From positions 1-29,699 of the forward strand of contig JBOGTC010000003.1 in assembly GCA_050692055.1 (NCBI GenBank): a DNA stretch of 29,699 bases, written 5' to 3'. Both the position numbers and the translations under genes were made by a program. The DNA is from JBOGTC01 sp050692055. GTDB taxonomy: Bacteria; Chloroflexota; Limnocylindria; QHBO01. Of the stretch, positions 1 to 7,330 are shown piece after piece; within the stretch, counting starts at the first letter, position 1, and every line of letters begins with the position of its first letter. The notes beneath the pieces were generated by a model, which saw only the letters and a list, made by a program, of their open reading frames with translations, ran no database searches and was not told the origin of the DNA.

Positions 1-142
1 GGGCAGGGGCGGGGCGCGGCCGGGCGAGCCGCAGCCGCAGGTCTCCCACCTCGATCTCCAGCTCGTCGAGACCGGCCTCGACGAAGGCCGGGGCCAGCAG
101 GTCGACGGCGGCGAGGATCGGCTGCTCGTCACGTTCGGCCAT
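1..142 (-). CDS. accB: Biotin carboxyl carrier protein-like N-terminus (partial)
   Basis: Only the first 47 codons are inside the window; the gene continues beyond the left edge. The visible N-terminus (MAERDEQPILAAVDLLAP...) has the helical stretch followed by an 'LDELEIEVGDLRLRLARP' segment, which is how bacterial AccB proteins begin (the 'I.ELEI.EGD.RVRL.R' pattern before a Pro/Ala linker). The biotinyl domain itself is not visible, so biotinylation cannot be confirmed. The ATG at 142 lies 34 nt after the fabF stop on the same strand, consistent with it ending or continuing the acc/fab operon. It would carry biotin between AccC and AccAD. It matters because the other BCCP-like gene at 4273-4755 lacks the biotin lysine. 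Another protein starting similarly is possible. Confidence 0.55.
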   Translation of the reverse strand, partial: MAERDEQPILAAVDLLAPAFVEAGLDELEIEVGDLRLRLARPRPAPA

Positions 143-176
143 CAGCGCGCTCCTCGGTGGGCGCGACTCATGGCGC

Positions 177-1442
177 TCATCGGTCCCTCCAGCGCCGGAA
201 GATGACCGTGGCGTTGTGCCCACCGAAGCCGAAGCTGTTGCTCATGGCGGTGTCGATCTCGACGGCGCGCGCGGTGTTGGGCACGTAGTCGAGGTCGCAT
301 TCGGGATCGGGATGCTCGTAGTTGATGGTCGGCGGCAGGCATCCATGCTGGATCGCCAGGATCGACGCGATGGCCTCCACGCCGCCGCCGGCTCCCATGA
401 GGTGGCCGGTCATGCTCTTCGTGCTGCTGACCGGCATCTGGTGCGCTCGCTCGCCGAAGAGCGTCTTGATCGCCGCCGTCTCGGACCGATCGTTCGGCGG
501 CGTGCTCGTCCCGTGGGCGTTGATGTAGTCGATCTCGTCCATCGCCAATCCCGCGTCGGCGATCGCCAGCCGCATGCTCTCGACCGCGCCACGGCCTCCA
601 GGGGCGGGCAGCGTGATGTGCGAGGCGTCGTCGGTGGCGGCGTACCCCACCAGCTCGGCGTGGATCGTCGCCCCGCGTGCCTGCGCGTGCTCCAGGGCTT
701 CCAGGACCAGGATTCCCGCGCCATCGGCGATGACGAAGCCGTCGCGCTCGGCGTCGAAGGGGCGGGACGCCTTCTCGGGCTCGTCGTTGCGGCCCGTGGA
801 CAGCGCGCGCATGGCGGAGAAGGCCGCGACCGGGATCTCGCCGATTCCCGCCTCGGCGCCTCCCACAATCATGACGTCGGCATCCCCGCGCCGGATGATG
901 TTGAGCCCGCTGCCGATGGCGTGGTTGCTCGACGAGCAGGCGCTCACCGTGGCGTAGTTCGGGCCGCGGGCGTTGGCGTAGATCGCGACGTACCCCGCAC
1001 CCATGTCAGGGATCAGGGCCGTCACAAGGAACGGACCGACGCGGTCCATCCCGTGCTCGTGGGCCTCGATGATGTCGCGGATCATGGTGTTGATGCCGCC
1101 GATGCCGGAGCCGATGAGCACGCCGCTCCGCCAGGCGAGCGCCTCGTCCTCGATGGGATTCGCCAAACCGGCGTCGCGCATCGCCTCGGCGGTCGCGGCC
1201 CAGGCGTAGTGCACGTAGCGGTCGTTGCGCCGGACCTCCTTCTTCGGCATCACCGCCTCGGCGTCGAACCCGCGGATCTCGCCTGCGATCTTGCTGGCTA
1301 CGTTGACCGGGTCGAACGCCTGGATGCGCCCGATGCCGCTGCGGCCGTTGACCAGGCCGTCCCAGAAGCTCGCAACGTCGTTGCCGAGCGGGGTGATTGC
1401 CCCCATCCCGGTCACGACGACCCGGCGCTCGCCCTCACGCAT
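177..1442 (-). CDS. fabF: 3-oxoacyl-[acyl-carrier-protein] synthase II
   Basis: Condenses malonyl-ACP with acyl-ACP in each elongation cycle of fatty acid synthesis, in the cytosol. The 421-aa product has normal FabF length and the complete Cys-His-His triad: C169 in 'VSACSSSNHAIG', H310 in 'NAHGTSTPPND' and H347 in 'KSMTGHLMGAGG'. The C-terminal 'SNSFGFGGHNATVIF' glycine-rich motif is present. The N-terminus 'RRVVVTGMGAITPLGN' is classical and fixes the start at the ATG at 1442. The frame stays open further upstream, but the extra residues look like out-of-frame fabZ sequence. The start overlaps the fabZ stop by 8 nt, implying coupled translation. The two His residues in NAHGT and GH contexts favour KAS I/II over FabH. 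Very secure. Confidence 0.97.
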   Translation of the reverse strand: MREGERRVVVTGMGAITPLGNDVASFWDGLVNGRSGIGRIQAFDPVNVASKIAGEIRGFDAEAVMPKKEVRRNDRYVHYAWAATAEAMRDAGLANPIEDEALAWRSGVLIGSGIGGINTMIRDIIEAHEHGMDRVGPFLVTALIPDMGAGYVAIYANARGPNYATVSACSSSNHAIGSGLNIIRRGDADVMIVGGAEAGIGEIPVAAFSAMRALSTGRNDEPEKASRPFDAERDGFVIADGAGILVLEALEHAQARGATIHAELVGYAATDDASHITLPAPGGRGAVESMRLAIADAGLAMDEIDYINAHGTSTPPNDRSETAAIKTLFGERAHQMPVSSTKSMTGHLMGAGGGVEAIASILAIQHGCLPPTINYEHPDPECDLDYVPNTARAVEIDTAMSNSFGFGGHNATVIFRRWRDR

Positions 1443-1938
1443 CGACCAGGCCTCGGCCGACCGACTGGTCGCGTGGCACGATGATCGACAGCGTCGCCTC
1501 CACCGCCACCTCGCCGTCCACGCTCGCCACGCCACGTGCTCGCCCGAACATGCCGCGCAGCTTCTCCATCTCGACCTTCAGGACCAGCTGGTCGCCGGGC
1601 AGCACGGTGCGCCGGAAGCGGCAGTCGTCGATGCCGGCGAAGAGGCCGATCTTGCCGCGGTACTCGTCGAGCGTGAGCACCGCGATCCCGGCTGTCTGCG
1701 CCAGCGCCTCGACCATGAGCACGCCGGGCATGATCGGCCGGCCCGGAAAGTGACCGGTGAACTGGGGCTCGTTGGCGGTCACCTGCTTGATGCCCACCGC
1801 CCGCGTGCCCGGCTCAAGCTCGATCACGCGGTCGACGAGCAGGAACGGATAGCGGTGCGGCAGGATGCGCATGATGTCAGCTGCCTCCAGTGGAAGAGTC
1901 AGATCGGTCGTCATCGGTCCGGTGCCGGTCTCCTTCAT
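1435..1938 (-). CDS. fabZ: 3-hydroxyacyl-[acyl-carrier-protein] dehydratase
   Basis: Dehydrates 3-hydroxyacyl-ACP to trans-2-enoyl-ACP during fatty acid elongation. Hot-dog fold signatures are clear: 'LPHRYPFLLVDRV' near residues 27-38, catalytic H63 in 'GHFPGRPIMPG' and catalytic E77 in 'VLMVEALAQTAG'. From the ATG at 1938 the product is 167 aa. An alternative ATG at 1914 gives 159 aa, closer to the usual FabZ length. The earlier start sits 5 nt after the accC stop, favouring coupling, while neither has a convincing ribosome-binding site. It overlaps the start of fabF. No sign of the FabA isomerase variant was seen. Confidence 0.96.
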   Translation of the reverse strand: MKETGTGPMTTDLTLPLEAADIMRILPHRYPFLLVDRVIELEPGTRAVGIKQVTANEPQFTGHFPGRPIMPGVLMVEALAQTAGIAVLTLDEYRGKIGLFAGIDDCRFRRTVLPGDQLVLKVEMEKLRGMFGRARGVASVDGEVAVEATLSIIVPRDQSVGRGLVDA

Positions 1939-1943
1939 CGGTC

Positions 1944-3305
1944 TCAGGCGCCTCCCACGAACGCTGCGGGGCCGACGCGATCCAGCAGGTTGGTGCTGAC
2001 CTCGGCGCCCAGAAAGGCGTCGTTCTCGATGATCCCACGGTGGAAGGGCAGGTTCGTCTTCACGCCGTGGATCTCGAGCTCGGCGAGCGCGCGCCGCGAG
2101 CGCGCGATCGCCATCTCGCGCGAGTCGCCCCACACGATGACCTTGGCGAGCAGGCTGTCGTAGAAGGGCGGTACCTCGTAACCGGCGTACAGGTGGGTGT
2201 CGATTCGCACGCCCGGACCGCCGGGCAGGCGCAGCTGCTCGACCACGCCGGTCTGCGGCGCGAAGTTGTCGCCGGGGTCCTCCGCGTTGATGCGGAACTC
2301 GATGGCGTGACCGCGGAAGGTGACGTCCGCCTGTTGGCGCGAGAGCCGTTCGCCGGCCGCGAGGCGGATCTGCTCAGCGATGAGGTCGACCCCCGTCAGC
2401 ATCTCCGTCACCGGGTGCTCCACCTGGATGCGGCAGTTGATCTCGATGAAGTAGAAGTTGCCCCCTCGGTCGAGCAGGAACTCGAGCGTGCCGGCGCTCT
2501 CGTAGCCTGCGGCGACCACGGCGCGAACGGCGAGGTCGCGCAGCCGCTCCCGGCCCGCGTCGTCCATGGCCGGCGAGGGGCCTTCCTCGATGAGCTTCTG
2601 ATGGCGGCGCTGGATGCTGCAGTCCCGCTCGCCCAGGTGGATCCCGTCCCCGTGCTGGTCGATCAGCACCTGCACCTCGACGTGTCGGCTCTCCTCGATC
2701 CATTTCTCGAAGTAGATCGAATCGTCGCCGAACGCGGCCTGCGCCTCGGAGCGCGCCAGCGGCAGACTCGTCTCCATCTCGCGCGGGCTGCGCACCATCC
2801 GCATCCCCCGCCCTCCGCCACCGGCGGAGGGCTTGAGCAGCACCGGGTAGCCGGACTCGCCTGCCTGCTCGAGGGCGTCCCGCAGGTCGGTGACGATGCC
2901 GCGGCTGCCCGGCACCGTGGGCAGCCCGTTGGCGGCGAGCATGCGGCGAACTGCGTACTTGCTCTCGAAGCGCTCGAGCACCTCCGCGCGGGGACCGATG
3001 AACGCCAGGTCGTGCGCCGCGCACACCTCGGCAAAGCCGGCGTCCTCGGACAGGAAGCCGTAGCCCGGATGAACGGCATCGCAACCGGTGATCATCGCGG
3101 CGCTGACCACCGCGGGCTGGTTGAGATAGCTCTTGCGCGCCTCCGCGGGACCGATGCAGATCGCCTCGTCGGCCATGCGCACCGCGAGCGAGTCGCGGTC
3201 CGCCTCGCTGTAGGCGACCACGGCCGGCACGCGCAGGTCCCGACACGCGCGCAGGATGCGCACCGCGATCTCGCCGCGATTGGCGATCAGGATCTTGCCG
3301 AACAT
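1944..3305 (-). CDS. accC: Acetyl-CoA carboxylase, biotin carboxylase subunit
   Basis: ATP-dependent carboxylation of the biotin on BCCP, the first half reaction of acetyl-CoA carboxylase. The 453-aa length equals the usual ~450. Start 'MFGKILIANRGEIAVRI' is classical. Expected residues are present: K116, K158 followed by the 'GGGGRGM' ATP-grasp loop, H208 in 'HVEVQV', 'RRHQKLIEEGPSP' (residues 233-245), E275, E288 and R292, then 'GHAIEFRINAEDP'. One oddity: the invariant 'N-T-R-I-Q' segment reads N-C-R-I-Q, with Cys291 where Thr is usual, next to the metal and bicarbonate site. The ATG lies 2 nt after the fabD stop. Absence of fused biotinyl and carboxyltransferase domains argues against pyruvate or propionyl-CoA carboxylase alpha chains. 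Confidence 0.97.
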   Translation of the reverse strand: MFGKILIANRGEIAVRILRACRDLRVPAVVAYSEADRDSLAVRMADEAICIGPAEARKSYLNQPAVVSAAMITGCDAVHPGYGFLSEDAGFAEVCAAHDLAFIGPRAEVLERFESKYAVRRMLAANGLPTVPGSRGIVTDLRDALEQAGESGYPVLLKPSAGGGGRGMRMVRSPREMETSLPLARSEAQAAFGDDSIYFEKWIEESRHVEVQVLIDQHGDGIHLGERDCSIQRRHQKLIEEGPSPAMDDAGRERLRDLAVRAVVAAGYESAGTLEFLLDRGGNFYFIEINCRIQVEHPVTEMLTGVDLIAEQIRLAAGERLSRQQADVTFRGHAIEFRINAEDPGDNFAPQTGVVEQLRLPGGPGVRIDTHLYAGYEVPPFYDSLLAKVIVWGDSREMAIARSRRALAELEIHGVKTNLPFHRGIIENDAFLGAEVSTNLLDRVGPAAFVGGA

Positions 3306-3307
3306 GG

Positions 3308-4276
3308 CTAGGCCGATGCCTGCGCCGGGGTGGCGCTCGCCAACAGCTCGATGGTGGCGGTCAGCGTGGCCACGTCATTGACGCTGGCGAGGCGCGCGCC
3401 CGGTGCGATGCGCCTCACCATGCCGATCAGGGCGCTGCCGGGGCCGCATTCGACGAACGTATCGACGCCGTCGGCCACCATGCGCTCCACGCAGCGAACC
3501 CACTCCACCGGCGAGCGGACCTGCTCCGCCAGCAGGGCGCGGATGCGCTGCGCGTCGGTCACCGGCTCGGCCGTCACGTTACTGACCACCGGGGGTGACG
3601 CGTCCGACCACGTTTCGCTCTCGAATGCCGCCGCAAGCTCGTCGGCCACCTGGGTCATGAGCGGCGAATGGAAGGCACCGGAGACCGGCAGCGACAGGAC
3701 GCGACGGGCGCCCGCCGCGCGCAACGGCTCGTGCGCGGCGGCGACGGCATCGCCGCTGCCCGAGATGACGACCTGGCCAGGCGCGTTGTCGTTGGCGACC
3801 ACGAGCTCCGTCGGGCGACCCACGCGTGCGACAACGTGGGCCACGACGTCACGCTCGAGGCCGATGACCGCGGCCATCCCGCCATCCTTGCCAGCCCGGG
3901 CCATGAGGCTCGCCCGGCGAGCGACGAGGCGTAGTGCAGGCTCGAGCTCGAGGGCGCCGCTGGCGACGAGCGCCGCGTACTCACCCACGGAGTGGCCCGC
4001 CGCGTACGCCGCCCGCAGCGGAACGCCCGCGCGCTCGGCGCCGTCACCGAGGGCGCGCAGGCAGGCGATCGACGTCGTCAGCAGGCATGGCTGGGTCTGG
4101 CGCGTGTCATTCAGCCGCTCCTCGGGCCCGTCCCAGCAGGTGGCGCTCACCGGCCAACCCAGCGTCGCGTCGGCGGCCTCGTAGACGGCGCGTGCCGCTC
4201 GCGAGGCCTCCGCGATGTCGCGGCCCATGCCCACGGCCTGGGATCCCTGCGGTGAGAAGAGGAGCGCCAGGCTCAA
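3308..4276 (-). CDS. fabD: Malonyl-CoA:ACP transacylase
   Basis: Transfers malonyl from CoA to acyl carrier protein, feeding FabF. The 322-aa product has catalytic S96 in 'GHSVGEY' and H203 in 'SGAFHSPLM', plus 'VECGPGSALIGM' near the C-terminus. The usual N-terminal 'FPGQGSQ' reads 'FSPQGSQ', an uncommon variation near the oxyanion Gln. The only start that keeps this N-terminus is a TTG at 4276, which overlaps the stop of the upstream BCCP-like gene as TTGA, so translation is likely coupled. It sits between ACC subunit genes, placing malonyl-CoA production and use in one transcript. Confidence 0.95.
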   Translation of the reverse strand: MSLALLFSPQGSQAVGMGRDIAEASRAARAVYEAADATLGWPVSATCWDGPEERLNDTRQTQPCLLTTSIACLRALGDGAERAGVPLRAAYAAGHSVGEYAALVASGALELEPALRLVARRASLMARAGKDGGMAAVIGLERDVVAHVVARVGRPTELVVANDNAPGQVVISGSGDAVAAAHEPLRAAGARRVLSLPVSGAFHSPLMTQVADELAAAFESETWSDASPPVVSNVTAEPVTDAQRIRALLAEQVRSPVEWVRCVERMVADGVDTFVECGPGSALIGMVRRIAPGARLASVNDVATLTATIELLASATPAQASA

Positions 4277-4755
4277 CGCTTCGACCCCACCGGCTCCAGC
4301 TCGAGGACGACCTGCCCGTACTCCACCGCTTCGCCGCTCTCGGCCACCAGGTTGCGCACCGTGCCGCTGCGGGGCGCAAGCACGTCGTGGCGAACGCCGA
4401 GCATCTCAACGTAGCCGAGCCCGTCGCCCTTCTCCACGCCGAGCCCGGGGCCGAGCCCGTCGGCGTACACGAAGAAGCCCACCGCGGGCGACGGCACGCC
4501 GTGGCTGTCCGGGACGGCCTCGGCTCTTGCGGCCGCGGCCTGTGCAGCGTTGCCTTCGGGCGCGATGCTGGAAGCCGGGACGATCCGCGCGCCGGTGGAA
4601 CCCGGCGCGGCCACGACCCGCAGGCGCAGGCCGTCGCGCGATACCTCGATCTCGCCCAGCCCGTGCCGGGCCAGGCGCGACCGCAGCTGCGGAATGAGGT
4701 CACTCGCGGCATGGCGGATGACGTCGAGGGCCTCGCCCTCGCTCGAATCGGTCAT
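4273..4755 (-). CDS. BCCP-like protein lacking the biotin-acceptor lysine
   Basis: The 160-aa protein has the AccB architecture: an N-terminal helical/'GLGEIEVSRDGLRLRVV' segment (residues 32-48), an Ala/Pro-rich linker (about 50-85), and a biotinyl/lipoyl-type barrel (about 86-155). The barrel includes 'PSPAVGFFVYADG', 'VEKGD', and 'SGTVRNLVAESGEAVEYGQ'. Where real BCCPs have E-A-M-K-L/M, this one reads V-E-M-L-G-V-R, with Gly120 (codon at 4396-4398) at the lysine position. No other lysine lies in the hairpin, so BirA could not biotinylate it. It overlaps accA (ATGA) and fabD (TTGA), so it is translated with the ACC subunits. By analogy with plant BADC proteins (lysine-less BCCP paralogues that bind AccC), it could be a structural or inhibitory subunit of ACC. 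That role is an inference. Confidence 0.85.
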   Translation of the reverse strand: MTDSSEGEALDVIRHAASDLIPQLRSRLARHGLGEIEVSRDGLRLRVVAAPGSTGARIVPASSIAPEGNAAQAAAARAEAVPDSHGVPSPAVGFFVYADGLGPGLGVEKGDGLGYVEMLGVRHDVLAPRSGTVRNLVAESGEAVEYGQVVLELEPVGSKR

Positions 4756-5750
4756 GCGCCTCTCTCTGTCTCGTGATCGTCAGCGTCGCTTGGCCACACG
4801 TCGCTCCAGCGCGGCGGCCTTGGCATCCCCGGCAGGTGCAGGATACGGCCGATGCGTTGCCGCAGCGACGGTCCATCGCCGCCCGCCGACGGCAGGACCT
4901 CCGTCTCGCGATACGCGCCCATGCCGCGCAGGCGACCGTACCGCGTCGAGATCAGTTCGGCCGGCCCTCGCTTCGTGAGCTGCCCCAGCGCGTCGATCAC
5001 TGCGACCTTGATCGCCCTGGCGGTGGCGCCGTGGTCCGACTGTGCGCCATCGCCCGGCTCGGGAATGATCGCGTCGACAACGCCCAGCCGCAGCTGGTCG
5101 CTGGCCGTCATTCTCATGGCAGCGGCGGCAACACGGGCCTCATCGGGCGAGCGCCACAGGATCGCGGCGCAGCCCTCGGGGCTGATGACCGAGTACACGG
5201 CATTCTCGAGCGCCAGGACGTGATCGCCGACGCCGATCGCCAGCGCACCACCCGATCCACCCTCACCAAGCACAACCACCACGATCGGCACCGGCAGGGC
5301 CGTCATGAGCTTGATCGACGACGCGATCGCCTCCGCCTGGCCGCGCTCCTCGGCCGACGATCCCGGGAAGGCGCCGGCAGTGTCGAGGAAGGTGATGATC
5401 GGCAGGCCGAGCTTCCCGGCCAGCCGCATGAGACGCTGTGCCTTGCGGAATCCTTCCGGATGCGCTGACCCGAAGTTGCGGATGATGTTCGAATCGGTGT
5501 CGTTGCCCTTCTGGTGGCCGATCACCATGACGGGCCGACCATCGAGCAGGGCCGGACCTCCGACGATGGCCGGGTCGTCGCGGAACGCGCGATCCCCGTG
5601 CAGCTCCACGAAGCCCGCGAAGATACGCCCGACCAGATCGAGCGTCCGCGGGCGCCCCGGGTGGCGGGCCAGCTGGACGCGGCGCCAGGCCTCTTCGATT
5701 GCCTCCGGAGTGGACGCGTCGGTGGCGGCGAGCAGCGCCATGTCGCTCAT
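4752..5750 (-). CDS. accA: Acetyl-CoA carboxylase carboxyltransferase subunit alpha
   Basis: With AccD, moves the carboxyl from carboxybiotin to acetyl-CoA to give malonyl-CoA. The 332-aa product has the AccA landmarks 'HPGRPRTLD' (30-38), 'ELHGDRAFRDDPAIVGG', 'IGHQKGNDT', 'NFGSAHPEGFRKAQRLM', 'FLDTAGAFPG', 'GEGGSGGALAIG' and 'SVISPEGCAAILW'. The start at 5750 overlaps the accD stop as ATGA, and its stop overlaps the start of the BCCP-like gene in the same way. The order accD-accA without fusion is normal. The C-terminal ~40 residues are polar, with a Trp/Asp-rich end unlike E. coli AccA. Confidence 0.96.
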   Translation of the reverse strand: MSDMALLAATDASTPEAIEEAWRRVQLARHPGRPRTLDLVGRIFAGFVELHGDRAFRDDPAIVGGPALLDGRPVMVIGHQKGNDTDSNIIRNFGSAHPEGFRKAQRLMRLAGKLGLPIITFLDTAGAFPGSSAEERGQAEAIASSIKLMTALPVPIVVVVLGEGGSGGALAIGVGDHVLALENAVYSVISPEGCAAILWRSPDEARVAAAAMRMTASDQLRLGVVDAIIPEPGDGAQSDHGATARAIKVAVIDALGQLTKRGPAELISTRYGRLRGMGAYRETEVLPSAGGDGPSLRQRIGRILHLPGMPRPPRWSDVWPSDADDHETERGA

Positions 5751-6757
5751 CGCTCCCGCTCCGGGGCCGTGCCCGTCTCGGTGGCCGTCCGGCCCGCGCC
5801 GTTGCCACCGGTGTCTCCGGACTCAACGTCGATGCCGATCGTCTCGCTCACGGCGCCTCCGAAGCGCTCGGCCAGGCCGGAGATCGTCGCGATGGGCCCA
5901 CGACCGCGCCCGTCATCGCCCCACTCCGGCCGAGGCGAGGCGACGGGAAGCAGCCGCAGCAGTTGCGCGAGCGTGGAGCGCAGCTCGCCGCGCGGGACGA
6001 CGGCGTCGACAAAGCCATGCTCCAGGAGGAACTCGGCGGTCTGGAAGCCCTCCGGAAGCTCCTCGCCCACCGTGCCGGACGCAACGCGCGCCCCGGCGAA
6101 GCCGATGAGCGCCTTGGGCTCGGCGAGGATCACGTCGCCCAGACTGGCGAAGCTGGCCAGCACGCCGCCGGTGGTCGGGTCGGTCAGAACGGTGATGAAG
6201 GGCACGCCCGACGCGTCGAGATGCGGCAGGGGCGCGGTCGTCTTCGCCAGCTGCATGAGCGACAGCGTGCCCTCCTGCATCCGCGCTCCGCCAGAGGCGC
6301 TGACGACGATGGCCGGAATGCGTTCGACCAGTGCAGCCTCGAAGCACCGCGCCAGCTTCTCGCCGACGACGCTACCCATGCTGCCGCCCATGAATCGGAA
6401 GTCGAAGATGCCGATGGCGACGCGATGCCCATCGATGCGGCCGATGCCCCACACGATCGCGTCGCGCAGGCCGGTCTTGATATGCGCCGCCTCGAGGCGA
6501 TTCGCATATGCCTTGTCGTCATGGAACCCCAGCGGATCGACCGGCTCGAGCCCGGCATCGCGCTCCTGGAAGCTGCCCTCGTCGAGCAGCAGGTCGAGCC
6601 GCTCGCCCACCGACATCCGGAAGTGATGCCCGCACGACGGGCAGATGCGCTGGTTGCGCTCGAGCTGTCGGTTGAAGACCTGCTCGTCGCACGTGGGGCA
6701 CTTCGTCCACGCGTCAGACGGCCCGGCGCGCCGGCTGAAGGGGAACTTGATCGGCAA
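5747..6757 (-). CDS. accD: Acetyl-CoA carboxylase carboxyltransferase subunit beta
   Basis: Beta half of the carboxyltransferase. The 336-aa protein begins with the AccD zinc ribbon: C20-P-T-C23 and C39-P-S-C42, then 'GHHFRMSVGERLDLLLD'. The crotonase-like core contains 'GGSMGSVVGEKL', 'SASGGARMQEG', 'SLMQLAKT' and 'TDPTTGGVLASFA'. The C-terminal ~50 residues are a polar, Gly/Thr/Glu-rich tail not needed for the fold. The start is a TTG at 6757 that gives 'MPIKFPF', preceded by a strong Shine-Dalgarno (GGGAGGA, about 8 nt away), the best ribosome-binding site in this operon. It begins 13 nt after the stop of the small membrane-protein gene, so the two are probably co-transcribed. Confidence 0.96.
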   Translation of the reverse strand: MPIKFPFSRRAGPSDAWTKCPTCDEQVFNRQLERNQRICPSCGHHFRMSVGERLDLLLDEGSFQERDAGLEPVDPLGFHDDKAYANRLEAAHIKTGLRDAIVWGIGRIDGHRVAIGIFDFRFMGGSMGSVVGEKLARCFEAALVERIPAIVVSASGGARMQEGTLSLMQLAKTTAPLPHLDASGVPFITVLTDPTTGGVLASFASLGDVILAEPKALIGFAGARVASGTVGEELPEGFQTAEFLLEHGFVDAVVPRGELRSTLAQLLRLLPVASPRPEWGDDGRGRGPIATISGLAERFGGAVSETIGIDVESGDTGGNGAGRTATETGTAPERER

Positions 6758-6770
6758 TCGTCTTTCCTCC

Positions 6771-7121
6771 CTACCGATGCAGCCAGTGGCCGCGGCGGGT
6801 CGTGCGCCACACGGCGTACGCTGTCACCCCGACGCCGACGGCCGCCGAGCTCACGGCGGCGCCGGCGATGATCAGGCGAGCTGGCTGCCGCAACGCGCGC
6901 GTGCCGCGGGCCGCCGCCAGCCGCGCTCCGAGCCTCGCCTCGAATCGCTCGCTCGCCGGGAAGGGCGTGAGCGCCGAGCGCAGCAGCGCGGCCGCCTCGA
7001 CCAGCGGCCGGAGGGCCGCGTCGCTGGCCACGGTCGCCGCGGCGGTGCTCAACGGCTGGCCGCCGAGAATCGCATCGACCGCGCGATCCAGGCGCTCGGC
7101 GCGAGTGGGATTGATGCTCAT
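6771..7121 (-). CDS. Small one-helix membrane protein, putative anti-sigma-like regulator
   Basis: A 116-aa protein. Residues 8-72 form a helical cytoplasmic region: 'LDRAVDAILGG', then 'ALRPLVEAAALLRSAL', then 'PASERFEARLGARLAAAR'. One transmembrane segment follows at about 81-105 and a basic tail (RTTRRGHWLHR). This short helical-domain-then-helix layout, with the 'P.FEARL.ARL' segment, resembles ECF-associated membrane proteins of Actinobacteria and Chloroflexota. It lacks the HxxxCxxC zinc motif of ZAS anti-sigma factors. It lies downstream of an ECF sigma gene (413-nt gap) and directly upstream of accD (13-nt gap), so it could link that sigma factor to ACC expression. The ATG at 7121 has no Shine-Dalgarno. 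The anti-sigma role is inferred from layout and context only. Confidence 0.6.
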   Translation of the reverse strand: MSINPTRAERLDRAVDAILGGQPLSTAAATVASDAALRPLVEAAALLRSALTPFPASERFEARLGARLAAARGTRALRQPARLIIAGAAVSSAAVGVGVTAYAVWRTTRRGHWLHR

Positions 7122-7131
7122 TCTGGGAGGG

Positions 7132-7160
7132 CTAACACTGCGGGAGGCGAAACGTTACAC
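7132..7160 (-). promoter_or_regulatory. Possible promoter for the acc/fab operon
   Basis: On the minus strand GTGTAACG (7153-7160) is followed after 14 nt by GTGTTAG (7132-7138), ending 10 nt before the ATG at 7121. An AAC-type upstream element with a GTT-type downstream element at this spacing is compatible with an ECF promoter giving a leaderless or nearly leaderless message. This would fit the lack of a Shine-Dalgarno at that start. It conflicts with a translated leader ORF over the same bases. No consensus can be derived from a single site. Confidence 0.22.
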
Positions 7161-7173
7161 GTCGTGCGCTCAT
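7132..7173 (-). CDS. Possible 13-codon leader ORF
   Basis: A tiny frame encoding MSARRVTFRLPQC followed by TAG. Its ATG at 7173 is preceded at 4 nt by AGGAG, a much better ribosome-binding site than the next gene has. It ends 10 nt before the ATG of the small membrane-protein gene and is in a different frame. It could be a regulatory leader peptide that feeds reinitiation, or it may be chance. The AGGAG belongs to a degenerate third copy of the repeat found at 7254-7330. Confidence 0.25.
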   Translation of the reverse strand: MSARRVTFRLPQC

Positions 7174-7253
7174 CGCGCTCCTGTCTGGTCAGTCGCCAGC
7201 TCAGCCGCACCACGACTCGGCCCGCACCCGCCGTCCGCCGGCCGCCTCGCCAC

Positions 7254-7330
7254 GCTATTGCCGCTCCTGTGCAACTAGTCCGAGGAATGCTGGCCACCTC
7301 GTGGCGCTATTGCCGCTCCTGTGCACCTAG
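7254..7330 (-). repeat. Two 25-nt direct repeats upstream of the acc operon
   Basis: The 25-nt units at 7254-7278 and 7306-7330 differ at one base (plus strand GCTATTGCCGCTCCTGTGCA then A/C then CTAG) and have a period of 52. Similarity extends on the minus strand past the unit for about 20 nt (GCG...GAGG.GGCC.GC). A degenerate third copy (CAGGAGCG.GATGAGCGCACGA) lies at about 7160-7183. They fill the gap between the ECF sigma gene and the acc operon, suggesting regulator binding sites or repeated RNA elements. Confidence 0.8.

Noticed and set aside
216..1484. A 422-codon open frame on the plus strand opposite fabF
   Set aside because: It is an antisense shadow produced by GC-rich codon use; the minus strand carries a complete FabF with its triad, and the plus frame is Arg/Asp/Gly/His-rich with no motif.
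1890..3311. A 473-codon plus-strand frame opposite accC
   Set aside because: Same antisense effect; no domain signature, and it covers the whole of a well-identified enzyme.
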